Below are positions 1-9,571 of a DNA stretch of 54,780 bases, piece after piece (within the stretch, counting starts at the first letter, position 1; each line of letters begins with the position of its first letter). Location of the stretch: the NCBI GenBank assembly GCA_913056145.1, contig CAJXMI010000004.1, positions 1 to 54,780 of the forward strand. The letters are read 5' to 3'. A model generated the notes under the pieces. The model was not told where the DNA came from and searched no databases. It was given only the letters and a program-made list of their open reading frames with translations. The position numbers were made by a program, and so were the translations under genes. Source of the DNA: an uncultured Spiribacter sp. GTDB taxonomy: Bacteria; Pseudomonadota; Gammaproteobacteria; Nitrococcales; Nitrococcaceae.

Positions 1-531
1 CTCGAGAACTGGTGCTGGGAGCGCGAGGCGCTGGATCTCTTTGCCCGTCACCACGAGACCGGCGAGCCGATCCCCGAGGCGCTCTTTGCGCGCATGACCG
101 AGGCTCGCAACTTCCAGGCCGCCATGCAGATGGTCCGCCAGCTCGAGTTCTCGCTCTTTGACCTGCGGCTGCATGTCGAGCATGACCGTGCGGGCGGCGA
201 GCGAATTTTTGCACTGCTCAAAGAAGTGCGCGATCAGGTCGCGGTGGTGCACCCACCCGCCTTCAACCGCTTTCCCAACAGCTTTGCGCACATCTTTGCC
301 GGCGGCTATGCGGCAGGCTACTACAGCTACAAGTGGGCCGAGGTGCTGTCCGCCGATGCCTTTGCGCGGTTTACCGAGGAGGGCATCTTCAACCCCGTCA
401 CCGGCCGGGCCTTCCTCGAGCACATCCTCGAGCGGGGCGGATCAGAGGACGCCGCCAAGCTCTTCCACGACTTCCGCGGGCGCGAGCCCAGCATCGAGCC
501 CTTGCTGCGGGCGAGCGGACTGGCGGCCTGA
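1..531 (+). CDS. prlC: M3 family oligopeptidase A (C-terminal fragment, truncated by window start)
   Basis: Frame open from base 1 ([58 protein letters not shown]...), typical oligopeptidase A C-terminus; stop TGA 529-531. Confidence 0.88.
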   Translation, partial: LENWCWEREALDLFARHHETGEPIPEALFARMTEARNFQAAMQMVRQLEFSLFDLRLHVEHDRAGGERIFALLKEVRDQVAVVHPPAFNRFPNSFAHIFAGGYAAGYYSYKWAEVLSADAFARFTEEGIFNPVTGRAFLEHILERGGSEDAAKLFHDFRGREPSIEPLLRASGLAA

Positions 532-640
532 GGCTGCCAACCCTCGCCGCGCACCGCCGGCGGGACCGACGGACGCTGCACGCCGCTCCGCCACCCAGTA
601 CAATCGAGCGACTGTCACCCATGCCAACCGGAGGGCGCCC

Positions 641-1411
641 GTGAAGCTCGCCTCGTGGAACGTCAACTCGCTCAATGTGCGCCTGCCCCAGGTCCTGGAA
701 TGGCTCGAGGCGGCCCAGCCCGACGTGCTGGGTCTGCAGGAGACCAAGCTGACCGACGAGAAATTCCCGACTGCCGCCCTTCAGGAGGCCGGTTACGAGG
801 TCGCGTTCTCGGGGCAGAAGACCTACAACGGCGTTGCGGTGCTGGCGCGTGCGCCGCTCACGGACATCGCGCTCGATATACCCGGTTTTGAAGACCCGCA
901 GCGCCGGGTGCTGGCCGCCACCATCGATGGACTACGCTTCATCAACCTCTACGTGCCCAACGGCAAGGCCGTCGGCAGCGACAAATACGACTACAAACTG
1001 GCCTGGCTTGCGCATTTGCACGACTGGCTGCGCGACGAGCTGACACGCCATGAGCGCGTCGCCGTGGTTGGTGATTTCAATATTGCGCCCGCCGATGCCG
1101 ATGTCCACGACCCCGCCGAGTGGCAGGAGCAGATTCTGTGCTCCACGCCCGAGCGCGAGGCACTTGCGGCCATCCTCGAGCTGGGCTTTAGCGACAGCTT
1201 CCGATGCTTCGACCAGCCCGAGGCCGCGTTTTCGTGGTGGGATTATCGAATGAACAACTTCAAGCGCAATCGCGGCCTGCGCATCGACCTGATTCTGACC
1301 AGCCCGGCACTCACTGGCGCGCTTGCGCGCAGCGATGTGGACGCCATACCGCGCGCCTGGGAGCGGCCGTCGGATCATGCCCCCGTCGTTGCCGAGTTCG
1401 ACGCCGCCTGA
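641..1411 (+). CDS. xthA: Exodeoxyribonuclease III
   Basis: GTG start after GGAGG-like [44 protein letters not shown] motifs of the EEP/AP endonuclease family. Confidence 0.92.
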   Translation: MKLASWNVNSLNVRLPQVLEWLEAAQPDVLGLQETKLTDEKFPTAALQEAGYEVAFSGQKTYNGVAVLARAPLTDIALDIPGFEDPQRRVLAATIDGLRFINLYVPNGKAVGSDKYDYKLAWLAHLHDWLRDELTRHERVAVVGDFNIAPADADVHDPAEWQEQILCSTPEREALAAILELGFSDSFRCFDQPEAAFSWWDYRMNNFKRNRGLRIDLILTSPALTGALARSDVDAIPRAWERPSDHAPVVAEFDAA

Positions 1412-1439
1412 ACAGCCGGCGCATCCACCAGGAGCCCCC

Positions 1440-2918
1440 ATGCAATACCGCGATCTGCGCGACTTCATTGACCAGCTGGAAGCCCGCGGCGAGCTCAAGC
1501 GGGTGTCGGCCGAGGTTGATCCCAACCTCGAAATGACCGAGATCTGCGACCGCACGCTGCGCCGCGCCGGGCCCGCCATCCTGTTTGAAAACCCCACGGG
1601 ACACTCCATGCCCGTGCTCGGCAACCTCTTTGGCACGCCCGAACGGGTTGCCCTGGGGATGGGTGCCGAGAGCGTGGATGCCCTGCGCGAGATCGGTGAG
1701 CTGCTGGCCTTTCTGAAATCGCCCGAGCCACCCAAGGGCATGCGTGATGCCTGGCATAACCTGCCCGTGTTTCGCAAAGTGCTCGACATGGCGCCCAAGG
1801 TCCGTCGCAGCGCGCCTTGCCAGAAAAACATCATCGAGGGCGACGACGTCGATCTGGGCCAGCTGCCCATCCAGACCTGCTGGCCCGGCGACGCTGGCCC
1901 GCTGATCACCTGGGCGCTCGTCATCACCCGCGGCCCCGGCCAGAAGCGCCAGAACCTTGGCATCTACCGCCAGCAGGTCATCGGCCGCAATCGCGTGATC
2001 ATGCGCTGGCTCTCGCACCGGGGCGGCGCACTCGACTTTCGCGACTGGCAACAGGCGCATCCCGGCGAGCCGTTTCCGATTGCCGTGGCGCTGGGCGCAG
2101 ACCCCGCGACGCTGCTGGGGGCCGTAACCCCGGTGCCCGACAGCCTCTCGGAATATGCCTTCGCCGGTCTGCTCCGCGGCAGCCGTACCGAGCTGGTCAA
2201 CTGCATGGGCTCCGATCTCCAGGTACCGGCGTCGGCCGAAATCGTCCTCGAGGGCCATATCCACCCCGACGACATGGCCCCCGAGGGGCCGTTCGGTGAT
2301 CACACCGGCTATTACAACGAAGTCGACGACTTCCCGGTATTCACCATTGATCGCATCACGCATCGCGACGATCCGATCTATCACAGCACCTATACGGGCC
2401 GGCCACCCGACGAGCCGGCCGTGCTGGGTGTGGCGCTCAACGAGGTCTTTGTACCGATCCTGCAGCGCCAGTTCCCCGAGATCGTCGACTTCTACCTGCC
2501 GCCCGAGGGCTGCAGCTACCGCCTCGCCGTGGTCAGCATGCGCAAGCAGTACCCCGGCCATGCCAAGCGCGTCATGATGGGCGTCTGGTCCTTTCTGCGG
2601 CAGTTCATGTACACCAAGTTCATCATTGTGGTGGATGACGATGTGAACGCACGCAGCTGGGACGATGTCATCTGGGCCATGACCACGCGAATGGACCCGG
2701 CGCGCGACACGGTAATGGTGGAAAACACCCCCATCGACTATCTGGACTTTGCCTCGCCCGTCTCGGGCCTTGGCTCCAAAATGGGGCTGGATGCCACCAG
2801 CAAGTGGCCCGGCGAAACCGACCGCGAGTGGGGCCGCGCCATCGCCATGGATCCGGCGGTCAAGCAGCGCGTGGATGAACGCTGGTCTGATCTGGGCATC
2901 GACGGAGAGGCGAAATGA
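1440..2918 (+). CDS. ubiD: 4-hydroxy-3-polyprenylbenzoate decarboxylase UbiD
   Basis: [22 protein letters not shown]..; [27 protein letters not shown] typical of UbiD. Confidence 0.95.
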   Translation: MQYRDLRDFIDQLEARGELKRVSAEVDPNLEMTEICDRTLRRAGPAILFENPTGHSMPVLGNLFGTPERVALGMGAESVDALREIGELLAFLKSPEPPKGMRDAWHNLPVFRKVLDMAPKVRRSAPCQKNIIEGDDVDLGQLPIQTCWPGDAGPLITWALVITRGPGQKRQNLGIYRQQVIGRNRVIMRWLSHRGGALDFRDWQQAHPGEPFPIAVALGADPATLLGAVTPVPDSLSEYAFAGLLRGSRTELVNCMGSDLQVPASAEIVLEGHIHPDDMAPEGPFGDHTGYYNEVDDFPVFTIDRITHRDDPIYHSTYTGRPPDEPAVLGVALNEVFVPILQRQFPEIVDFYLPPEGCSYRLAVVSMRKQYPGHAKRVMMGVWSFLRQFMYTKFIIVVDDDVNARSWDDVIWAMTTRMDPARDTVMVENTPIDYLDFASPVSGLGSKMGLDATSKWPGETDREWGRAIAMDPAVKQRVDERWSDLGIDGEAK

Positions 2919-3928
2919 CGCATCAGGTACGCATCGAAGGCACCGACCATCAGTTTGACGTAGGCGATGACGAGAGTGTCATCGACGCCGCCCTGCGCGC
3001 CGGCCTGATGCTGCCCTACAGCTGTCGCAGCGGCACCTGCGGCACCTGCAAGGGTGACATCGTCGAGGGCGCCATCGCCTACCCCGACGGCCTGCCGCCC
3101 GCCATCGACGCCAAAGAAGACGCCGCCGGGAAGGCCCTTTTCTGCCAGGCCCGGCCTGCCAGTGATCTGCTCATCCGGGTCGCCGAGGTTCGCGAGGCCG
3201 GCGCCATCCAGCCCCAGCGTCTGCCCGCCCGGGTCGAGCACATCGAGGAGGTCGCGCCCGATGTCCGCCGGCTGTTCCTCAAGCTCCCACGCGACAAGCG
3301 CCTTGCATTCCTGGCCGGCCAGTACCTCGATATCCTGCTGCGCGGCGGCCAGCGCCGGAGCTTTTCGCTTGCCAATGCCCCGCACGACGATGAGCGGCTT
3401 GAACTGCATGTCCGCCATCTGCCCGGCGGCGTATTCTCGGAGTATGTCTTTACCGGCCTGCAGCCGGGAGCCCTGCTGCGCTTCGAGGGGCCCCTCGGCA
3501 ACTTCTTTTTGCGCGAGGACAGTGATCGGCCCATGATCCTCATGGGGGGTGGAACCGGCTTTGGCCCCATCAAAGGCATTGTCGAGCATGCCCTGCATCT
3601 GGGTGTTACCCGGCCCATGCACGTATACTGGGGTGCACGAGCCCAGGCTGACCTGTATCTGGACAGCCTGCCGCGCGAATGGGCCGCACGGCATCCATCG
3701 GTGCTCTACACACCGGTGCTGTCGGAGCCTGCCCGCGATACGGCCTGGGAGGGTGCTACCGGCTTCGTGCATGAGCAGGTGCTGAATGACCACCCCGACC
3801 TCAGCGGTTTTGATGTCTACATGAGTGGGCCGCCCCCCATGATCAATGCCGCCCGCGAGGCATTTACGAGTGCCGGTCTGCCGGCCGAGCGTTTGTTCTA
3901 TGACTCGTTCGAGCCCGGGGGCGACTGA
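2915..3928 (+). CDS. 2Fe-2S ferredoxin / FAD-NAD(P)H oxidoreductase (CDP-6-deoxy-delta-3,4-glucoseen reductase-like)
   Basis: N-terminal plant-type ferredoxin [12 protein letters not shown] and C-terminal FNR-like domain ([19 protein letters not shown]); ATGA overlap with ubiD. Confidence 0.88.
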   Translation: MTHQVRIEGTDHQFDVGDDESVIDAALRAGLMLPYSCRSGTCGTCKGDIVEGAIAYPDGLPPAIDAKEDAAGKALFCQARPASDLLIRVAEVREAGAIQPQRLPARVEHIEEVAPDVRRLFLKLPRDKRLAFLAGQYLDILLRGGQRRSFSLANAPHDDERLELHVRHLPGGVFSEYVFTGLQPGALLRFEGPLGNFFLREDSDRPMILMGGGTGFGPIKGIVEHALHLGVTRPMHVYWGARAQADLYLDSLPREWAARHPSVLYTPVLSEPARDTAWEGATGFVHEQVLNDHPDLSGFDVYMSGPPPMINAAREAFTSAGLPAERLFYDSFEPGGD

Positions 3929-3951
3929 GCAATGACACGGAGACCGCGCCA

Positions 3952-4737
3952 GTGAACACGATTGCCCGCTACCGACCGGTGCTGTTTGCACTGCTTGCCG
4001 TGTCACTGGCAATCACCGGATGCGCCGGCACTCAGGGGCCCGATACTGCCAACGACCCCATCGAGGGCGTGAACCGCGGCGTCTACAGCTTTAACGAAAC
4101 GCTCGACACCTACGCCCTCGAGCCTGCCAGCAAAGGCTGGACCCGCATCACCAGCGCCGGCGTGCGTGACAGCGTGGATCACTTCTTCGATAACCTGCAG
4201 GCGCCCGGCTATATCCTCAACGACCTGCTGCAGGGCAAGGCCGCGGGCGCCGGGCAGCAGACCGTGCGCTTCGTGCTGAACAGCACGGTGGGCGTGCTGG
4301 GCCTGTTCGATCCCGCTGATGCATGGTTCGGGCTTGCCCCGCGCAGCGAAGACTTCGGCCAGACGCTGGGGGTCTGGGGCGCCGACGCCGGGCCTTACGT
4401 GGTGCTGCCCCTGTTCGGGCCATCCAGCGGCCGCGATGTAACGCGCTACCCGGTGGCCTACTACACCAACCTCCTGACCTACGTCACACTCGATACCCTG
4501 ACCTTCGGGACCCTCACCGCGGTCGAGGTCGTCAATGCCCGCGCACGTGCCGACCGCACCGCGCGCTTCCGCGACGACGCCGCCGTGGACCCCTACGTGT
4601 TCACCCGCTCGGCCTATCGCCAGTATCGTCGCGATCAGATCCACGACGGCAACCCGCCGCTGGATGACGACCCCTACAGCGATTTCTTTGACACGATGGA
4701 AGACAACGCCGACGGGCCGGCTGACAGGGCCCCCTAG
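3952..4737 (+). CDS. mlaA: MlaA/VacJ family lipoprotein
   Basis: Lipobox ITGCAG; DPIEGVNRGVYSFNETLD, NDLLQGK, RFVLNSTVGVLGLFDPA signatures; GTG start. Confidence 0.92.
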   Translation: MNTIARYRPVLFALLAVSLAITGCAGTQGPDTANDPIEGVNRGVYSFNETLDTYALEPASKGWTRITSAGVRDSVDHFFDNLQAPGYILNDLLQGKAAGAGQQTVRFVLNSTVGVLGLFDPADAWFGLAPRSEDFGQTLGVWGADAGPYVVLPLFGPSSGRDVTRYPVAYYTNLLTYVTLDTLTFGTLTAVEVVNARARADRTARFRDDAAVDPYVFTRSAYRQYRRDQIHDGNPPLDDDPYSDFFDTMEDNADGPADRAP

Positions 4738-5354
4738 GGCGACTCCGACTCCGCGGCTGTCAGGCGCTCCAGGCGCTCGCGCAAGGGGCTGCGACGCGGG
4801 AAGTGCGCGCGCAAAAAGGCCATCTGATCGGCCAGAATCCGCCGCCCCTGCAAATACACATACTCGGCATGCGTGGGCCGGAACGGCACCGCCAGCAACT
4901 GCATGCCCGCCTGCTCCGGCGTGCGGTTGCCCTTGATGTTATTGCAGCGCTTGCAAGCGCTTACCACGTTGGTCCAGGTGTCCTCGCCGCCGCGGCTGAT
5001 CGGCTTGACGTGGTCGCGCGAGAGCTCGCGGGTGCGCTTTTGCCCGCCGCAGTACAGGCACAGGTGGTCGTCGCGCCGGAATAGCGTGGCGTTGTTGAGC
5101 GGTGGCACATAGGCCGGATTGCCCTTGAGGCTGGCCTGCATGGCCCCGGCGGTCGCGATGATCGAGTTGACCTCAATGACACTGCGCTCGCCGGTGCGGG
5201 CACTGTAACCGCCATGAATACGATACAGACCGCGCCCGCAGGTGTAGGCCACCTGGTCGAGGTAGTAGAGGCGAACCGCATCCTGATAGGTGATCCACTC
5301 GAGTGGCATGCCGGAGACATCGGTTCGCAGGATATGGTGCTCGAGCGTGATCAC
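4734..5354 (-). CDS. HNH endonuclease family protein
   Basis: CLYCGGQ...ELSRDHVKPISRGGEDTWTNVVSACKRCNNIKGNRTP: HNH core with two CxxC. Confidence 0.9.
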   Translation of the reverse strand: MITLEHHILRTDVSGMPLEWITYQDAVRLYYLDQVAYTCGRGLYRIHGGYSARTGERSVIEVNSIIATAGAMQASLKGNPAYVPPLNNATLFRRDDHLCLYCGGQKRTRELSRDHVKPISRGGEDTWTNVVSACKRCNNIKGNRTPEQAGMQLLAVPFRPTHAEYVYLQGRRILADQMAFLRAHFPRRSPLRERLERLTAAESESP

Positions 5355-5556
5355 GCCTTGGCCCCTCTATCGCGTATCGGTGCCGCAATCGCATCTATCT
5401 TGCTCCGATCATCCATCGCCTGAACGTAATGTGCAAGCATTACAGCGACATGACGGGATGACTGCACCCCCAAAGGGGTGTTTCACTGCGCAGATACTGT
5501 AGAATCGGCGATCCGCCGGTCATCAGACGGCCAGTCTAAGGACAGGAGAACAGCCG

Positions 5557-6690
5557 ATGAGCATCACCATTGCGGTACCCAAGGAAACAGCCAGCGGCGA
5601 GCGCCGGGTGGCCATCGTTCCGAGCGTGCTCAAACAGCTCGACAAACTGGGCGTCAACGTCCGGATACAGCGCGGCGCGGGCGACGCAGCCGGCTTTCCC
5701 GATGCCGAGTATGGCGAGAGCGTAGCCTGGGCGGACGACGCCAAGGCCCTGAACGACGGCGCCGACATTATCCTGCGCGTCCAGCCGCCGACGGCCGAGG
5801 ACGCCGGCAAGCTGCCCGAGGAGGCGCTGCTGCTCGGCTTCATGACGCCGCACGAGGGCGACACCCGGATCCGCAACCTCTGCAAGCGCAAGGTCACCAG
5901 CTTTGCGCTTGAGCTGGTGCCACGGATCACCCGGGCCCAGTCCATCGACGCCCTCTCCTCGCAGGCCAACCTCGCCGGGTACAAATGTGCCCTGCTTGCG
6001 GCCCATCTCAGCCCCAAGCTGTTCCCCATGCTCACGACCGCGGCCGGGACCGTAAAACCCGCACGGGTCGTGGTGGTTGGGGCCGGCGTTGCCGGCCTGC
6101 AGGCCATTGCCACGGCCAAGCGCCTGGGGGCCATTGTCGAGGCCTACGACGTGCGCTCCGCCACCCGTGAGCAGGTGGAATCACTCGGCGGCAAGTTCAT
6201 CGACACCGGTGTCAGCGCCGACGGGGAAGGCGGTTATGCCCGCGAGCTGACCGACGACGAAAAGGCCCAGCAGGCCGAGGTACTGGCGCAGCACATCGCT
6301 CAGGCCGACGCGGTGATCACCACCGCGGCGATTCCGGGGCGCCCTGCACCAACGATCATCGACAAGGCAACGGTTGAGCGGATGAAGGCGGGCGCGGTCA
6401 TCGTGGACATGGCGGCCGAGACCGGCGGCAACTGCGAGCTGACCGAGGCCGGCAAAGACGTCCGCCACGGCTCGATCACCATCGCCGGGCCCACCAACAT
6501 TCCCAGCATGGCTGCCACGCACGCCAGCGAGATGTATGCCCGCAACCTCTGCAATCTGCTGGCGCTGATCATCAAGGACGGCGAGATACAGCTGGACTGG
6601 GACGACCAGGTGGTAGCGGACAGCTGTCTGACCCATGCTGGCGAGGTTCGTCACGCGCCGACGCGCGAGCGCCTTGAAGGAGGCAAGTAA
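5557..6690 (+). CDS. pntAA: NAD(P) transhydrogenase subunit alpha part 1
   Basis: MSITIAVPKETASGERRVAIVPSV; VVVVGAGVAGLQAIATAKRLGA; followed by PntAB and PntB. Confidence 0.95.
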   Translation: MSITIAVPKETASGERRVAIVPSVLKQLDKLGVNVRIQRGAGDAAGFPDAEYGESVAWADDAKALNDGADIILRVQPPTAEDAGKLPEEALLLGFMTPHEGDTRIRNLCKRKVTSFALELVPRITRAQSIDALSSQANLAGYKCALLAAHLSPKLFPMLTTAAGTVKPARVVVVGAGVAGLQAIATAKRLGAIVEAYDVRSATREQVESLGGKFIDTGVSADGEGGYARELTDDEKAQQAEVLAQHIAQADAVITTAAIPGRPAPTIIDKATVERMKAGAVIVDMAAETGGNCELTEAGKDVRHGSITIAGPTNIPSMAATHASEMYARNLCNLLALIIKDGEIQLDWDDQVVADSCLTHAGEVRHAPTRERLEGGK

Positions 6691-6998
6691 TGGCTATCGA
6701 AGGCTTTGTCGCAATCTACATCTTCATGCTGGCCGGGTTTGCCGGCTTTGAGGTCATCAGCCGCGTGCCGGTCATCCTGCACACACCGCTGATGTCGGGC
6801 TCCAACTTTGTGCACGGCATTGTGGTGGTTGGCGCCATGGTGGTGCTCGGTCATGCCGAAACCGTGGCCGAGCAGATCGTCGGCTTCATCGCCGTGGTGC
6901 TCGCCGCCGGCAATGCCGTGGGTGGCTATGTGGTCACCGAGCGCATGCTCGAGATGTTCAAGAGCAAGGATGAGCAGAAGAAGGGGGCCAAGGAATGA
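6690..6998 (+). CDS. pntAB: NAD(P) transhydrogenase subunit alpha part 2 (membrane)
   Basis: FMLAGFAGFEVISRVPVILHTPLMSGSNFVHGIVVVGAM typical PntAB. Confidence 0.95.
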   Translation: MAIEGFVAIYIFMLAGFAGFEVISRVPVILHTPLMSGSNFVHGIVVVGAMVVLGHAETVAEQIVGFIAVVLAAGNAVGGYVVTERMLEMFKSKDEQKKGAKE

Positions 6999-8488
6999 AC
7001 TTCATTGTCCAGCTGAGCTACCTCATTGCCGCGGTCCTGTTCATTCTGGGCCTCAAGGCCATGAGCTCGCCCAGGACCGCGCGCCGCGGCATCGTGTGGG
7101 CCGGCGTGGGCATGGTCCTCGCTACCCTGATCACCTTCCTGCACCCGGCCGTGCATGGCGTGACCAACTACATCCTCATCGTGATCGGTATCGCGGTGGC
7201 AGGTGGCCTTGCCTGGTGGTCGGGCCGTCGCGTCGCAATGACCGAAATGCCGCAGATGGTTGCGCTCTACAACGGCATGGGTGGCGGTGCGGCCGCCGCC
7301 ATCGCCGGCGTCGAGATGCTACGGGCACTGCGCACGCTGCCCGACGGGCTGCAGGCGCAGGCCCAGGCCCTGGCGGCTGATGCCGGCATCAGCGTCGCCG
7401 CGGCCGAGGCCGCCCTGCGCGCCGAAGGCGTCGGGAGCGCCAGCGTGGCTGGCGCCCTCGGGAGCGACGTGGCTATCCTGGCCATCCTGGGTGCGCTGAT
7501 CGGCACCGTTGCGTTCTCCGGCTCATTGATCGCATGGGCCAAGCTTGATGGGCGCATGAAGCGCAACAAACTGGTCCCCGGCCAGCAGATCGTGAACATC
7601 GTGGTGTTCGCGCTCGCCATTCTCTTCGGGATCATGACGTTCTTTACCGACAGCATCGCGGTCGTGGCCATTTTCTTTGCGCTTGGCCTGCTGTTCGGGG
7701 TCTTCGTGGCGGTGCCCATCGGGGGCGCCGACATGCCGGTCATCATCTCGCTGTTCAACGCCCTCACCGGCCTGGCCGTGGCCTTTGAAGGCTATGCCAT
7801 CGGCAACCCGGCAATGATCATTGCCGGCACCGTGGTCGGCGCGGCGGGCACGCTGCTCACCCAGCTCATGGCCAAGGCCATGAACCGGCCCATTACCAAC
7901 GTCCTCTTTGCCGGCTGGGGCGCCCAGGACGGCGGCAGCGGCGAGACCAGCGACGGCGAAATGCGTGACGTATCGCCCGAGGACGCCGGCATCACGATGG
8001 CCTACGCCGAGCGGGTCATCATCGTGCCCGGCTACGGCATGGCGGTGGCCCAGGCGCAGCACAAAATCTGGGAGCTGGTCGAGCTGCTCCAGGATCGCGG
8101 CGTCGAGGTCAAGTTTGCCATCCACCCGGTGGCGGGGCGCATGCCCGGGCACATGAACGTGCTGCTCGCCGAAGCCGGCGTGCCCTACGACATGATCTTT
8201 GACATGGAGGACATCAACGAGGAGTTCGGGATGACCGACGTGGCTGTCGTGATTGGCGCCAACGATGTGGTCAACCCGGCGGCGCGCGACGATGCCTCCA
8301 GCCCGATCTACGGCATGCCCATTCTCAATGTCGATGAGGCCGAGAACGTGTTCGTGATCAAGCGCGGCCGTGGCGCCGGTTTCTCGGGTGTCGAGAACAA
8401 ACTGTTCTTCAATGAAAACACCCGGCTGGTGTTTGGCGATGGCCAGAAAGTAGCCGCCGGCATGGTTCAGGCAGTCAAGGGCCTGTAA
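6995..8488 (+). CDS. pntB: NAD(P) transhydrogenase subunit beta
   Basis: C-terminal NADP domain VIIVPGYGMAVAQAQHKIWEL..FAIHPVAGRMPGHMNVLLAEA; ATGA overlap with pntAB. Confidence 0.96.
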   Translation: MNFIVQLSYLIAAVLFILGLKAMSSPRTARRGIVWAGVGMVLATLITFLHPAVHGVTNYILIVIGIAVAGGLAWWSGRRVAMTEMPQMVALYNGMGGGAAAAIAGVEMLRALRTLPDGLQAQAQALAADAGISVAAAEAALRAEGVGSASVAGALGSDVAILAILGALIGTVAFSGSLIAWAKLDGRMKRNKLVPGQQIVNIVVFALAILFGIMTFFTDSIAVVAIFFALGLLFGVFVAVPIGGADMPVIISLFNALTGLAVAFEGYAIGNPAMIIAGTVVGAAGTLLTQLMAKAMNRPITNVLFAGWGAQDGGSGETSDGEMRDVSPEDAGITMAYAERVIIVPGYGMAVAQAQHKIWELVELLQDRGVEVKFAIHPVAGRMPGHMNVLLAEAGVPYDMIFDMEDINEEFGMTDVAVVIGANDVVNPAARDDASSPIYGMPILNVDEAENVFVIKRGRGAGFSGVENKLFFNENTRLVFGDGQKVAAGMVQAVKGL

Positions 8489-8508
8489 GGCCCCCTACAG
8501 GAGCAGAC

Positions 8509-8937
8509 ATGAGCGACGCCGAAAAACAGCAGACGCTGGAGCAGCTCCAGCTCGACAACGACGGTCTCTACCGCGAAGAGAACTTCACCGACCGTCGTGT
8601 CGGCAGCATCCAGCGGCTCACGCCGATTACGCGCGACGGTGAGCCCGACCCGGGCCGCCCCGTGCTCTATGTGGGCTCCACCCAGGTGATGACGCCGGTT
8701 GGGGCACTGCCGCTTACCTTCGAGCTCGAGGTGGACAGCCTTGAGGCCGCCCTCCAGGCGTTCCCCGAGGCCGCGCATGTTGCCCTCGAGCAGACGATGG
8801 ATCAGCTCAAGGAAATGCAGCGCGAGCAGGCTTCGCGCATCATGACGCCCGATCAGATGGGCGGCGGGATGCCCGGCGGGGGTATGCCCGGTGGTGGCGG
8901 CGGCGGTGCGCCAGGGGGCGGCATTCAGCTGCGCTGA
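8509..8937 (+). CDS. Conserved hypothetical protein with Gly/Met/Pro-rich C-terminal tail
   Basis: RBS ACAGGAG, 142 aa, tail GGGMPGGGMPGGGGGGAPGGGIQLR; co-directional with pnt operon. Confidence 0.75.
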   Translation: MSDAEKQQTLEQLQLDNDGLYREENFTDRRVGSIQRLTPITRDGEPDPGRPVLYVGSTQVMTPVGALPLTFELEVDSLEAALQAFPEAAHVALEQTMDQLKEMQREQASRIMTPDQMGGGMPGGGMPGGGGGGAPGGGIQLR

Positions 8938-9506
8938 AACACCCCGAGAGTGATGGTGCCGCGCTCCAGCGGCGCCATGATCGCTGCCAGATCCGCGACA
9001 TCCACCGCTGCCGGCGGGTTGGCATAGCGCTGCAGATAGCAGCGGGCAGTGGCGGTGGCAGCCGCCTCGTGAGGCGCCCCCGGGCGCTGAGCGGCGGCTG
9101 GCAGCGCCGGGGCCATAACCCTCAGATAATCGCTGCACACCAACTGCTGCTGAAGCCATTCGGCCTCAACCTCCCGGGCCAGCAGCTGCTTGCGCAGGGC
9201 GTCGGCGTCTGCCTCGATGGCCAAATGGCCGGCCGCCTCGCGCACGCCGCCGCGTGCCGCGCGCAAAGGCTCAATGACCCGATGCTGCCAGTCGTCCGCA
9301 CGCGCCATTATCTCGGCCATTTGCGCCGGGGTTGGCACCGGATACCCCAGTGCACCCAGACCCGCCAGGGCAAAGAGAGCGCTCACGCCCAGGCCAAGCC
9401 GGGTCTGCAGCGCGAGACAGGCCCTCTGCACCCCCTCCGCCTCGTACCATTGCAGCGTTAGCTGCCAGATCGCCTCGGCGACATCCGGCCGGGTTGTATC
9501 CGTCAT
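8925..9506 (-). CDS. TIGR02444-like (DUF2390) family protein
   Basis: IWQLTLQWYEAEGVQRACLALQTRLGLGVSALFALAGLGALG resembles TIGR02444 N-terminus; convergent 13-bp overlap with upstream gene. Confidence 0.75.
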   Translation of the reverse strand: MTDTTRPDVAEAIWQLTLQWYEAEGVQRACLALQTRLGLGVSALFALAGLGALGYPVPTPAQMAEIMARADDWQHRVIEPLRAARGGVREAAGHLAIEADADALRKQLLAREVEAEWLQQQLVCSDYLRVMAPALPAAAQRPGAPHEAAATATARCYLQRYANPPAAVDVADLAAIMAPLERGTITLGVFQRS

Positions 9507-9571
9507 CCCCGGAGTCTAGCAGGGCGACCGCCGGGGTTGCGCTCAGGCCGGCCGCACCCAACAATCGCGCA

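Noticed and set aside
1311-2561. 416-aa minus ORF opposite ubiD
   Set aside because: Antisense shadow ORF in GC-rich DNA; no recognisable family
4734-5354. HNH endonuclease as mobile element/intron remnant
   Set aside because: Free-standing conserved HNH gene flanked by core genes, with no intron, repeat or transposase signs
5465-5483. CACCCC-CAAA-GGGGTG-TTT hairpin upstream of pntAA
   Set aside because: Only three T residues follow; too weak to call a terminator, possibly a leader hairpin
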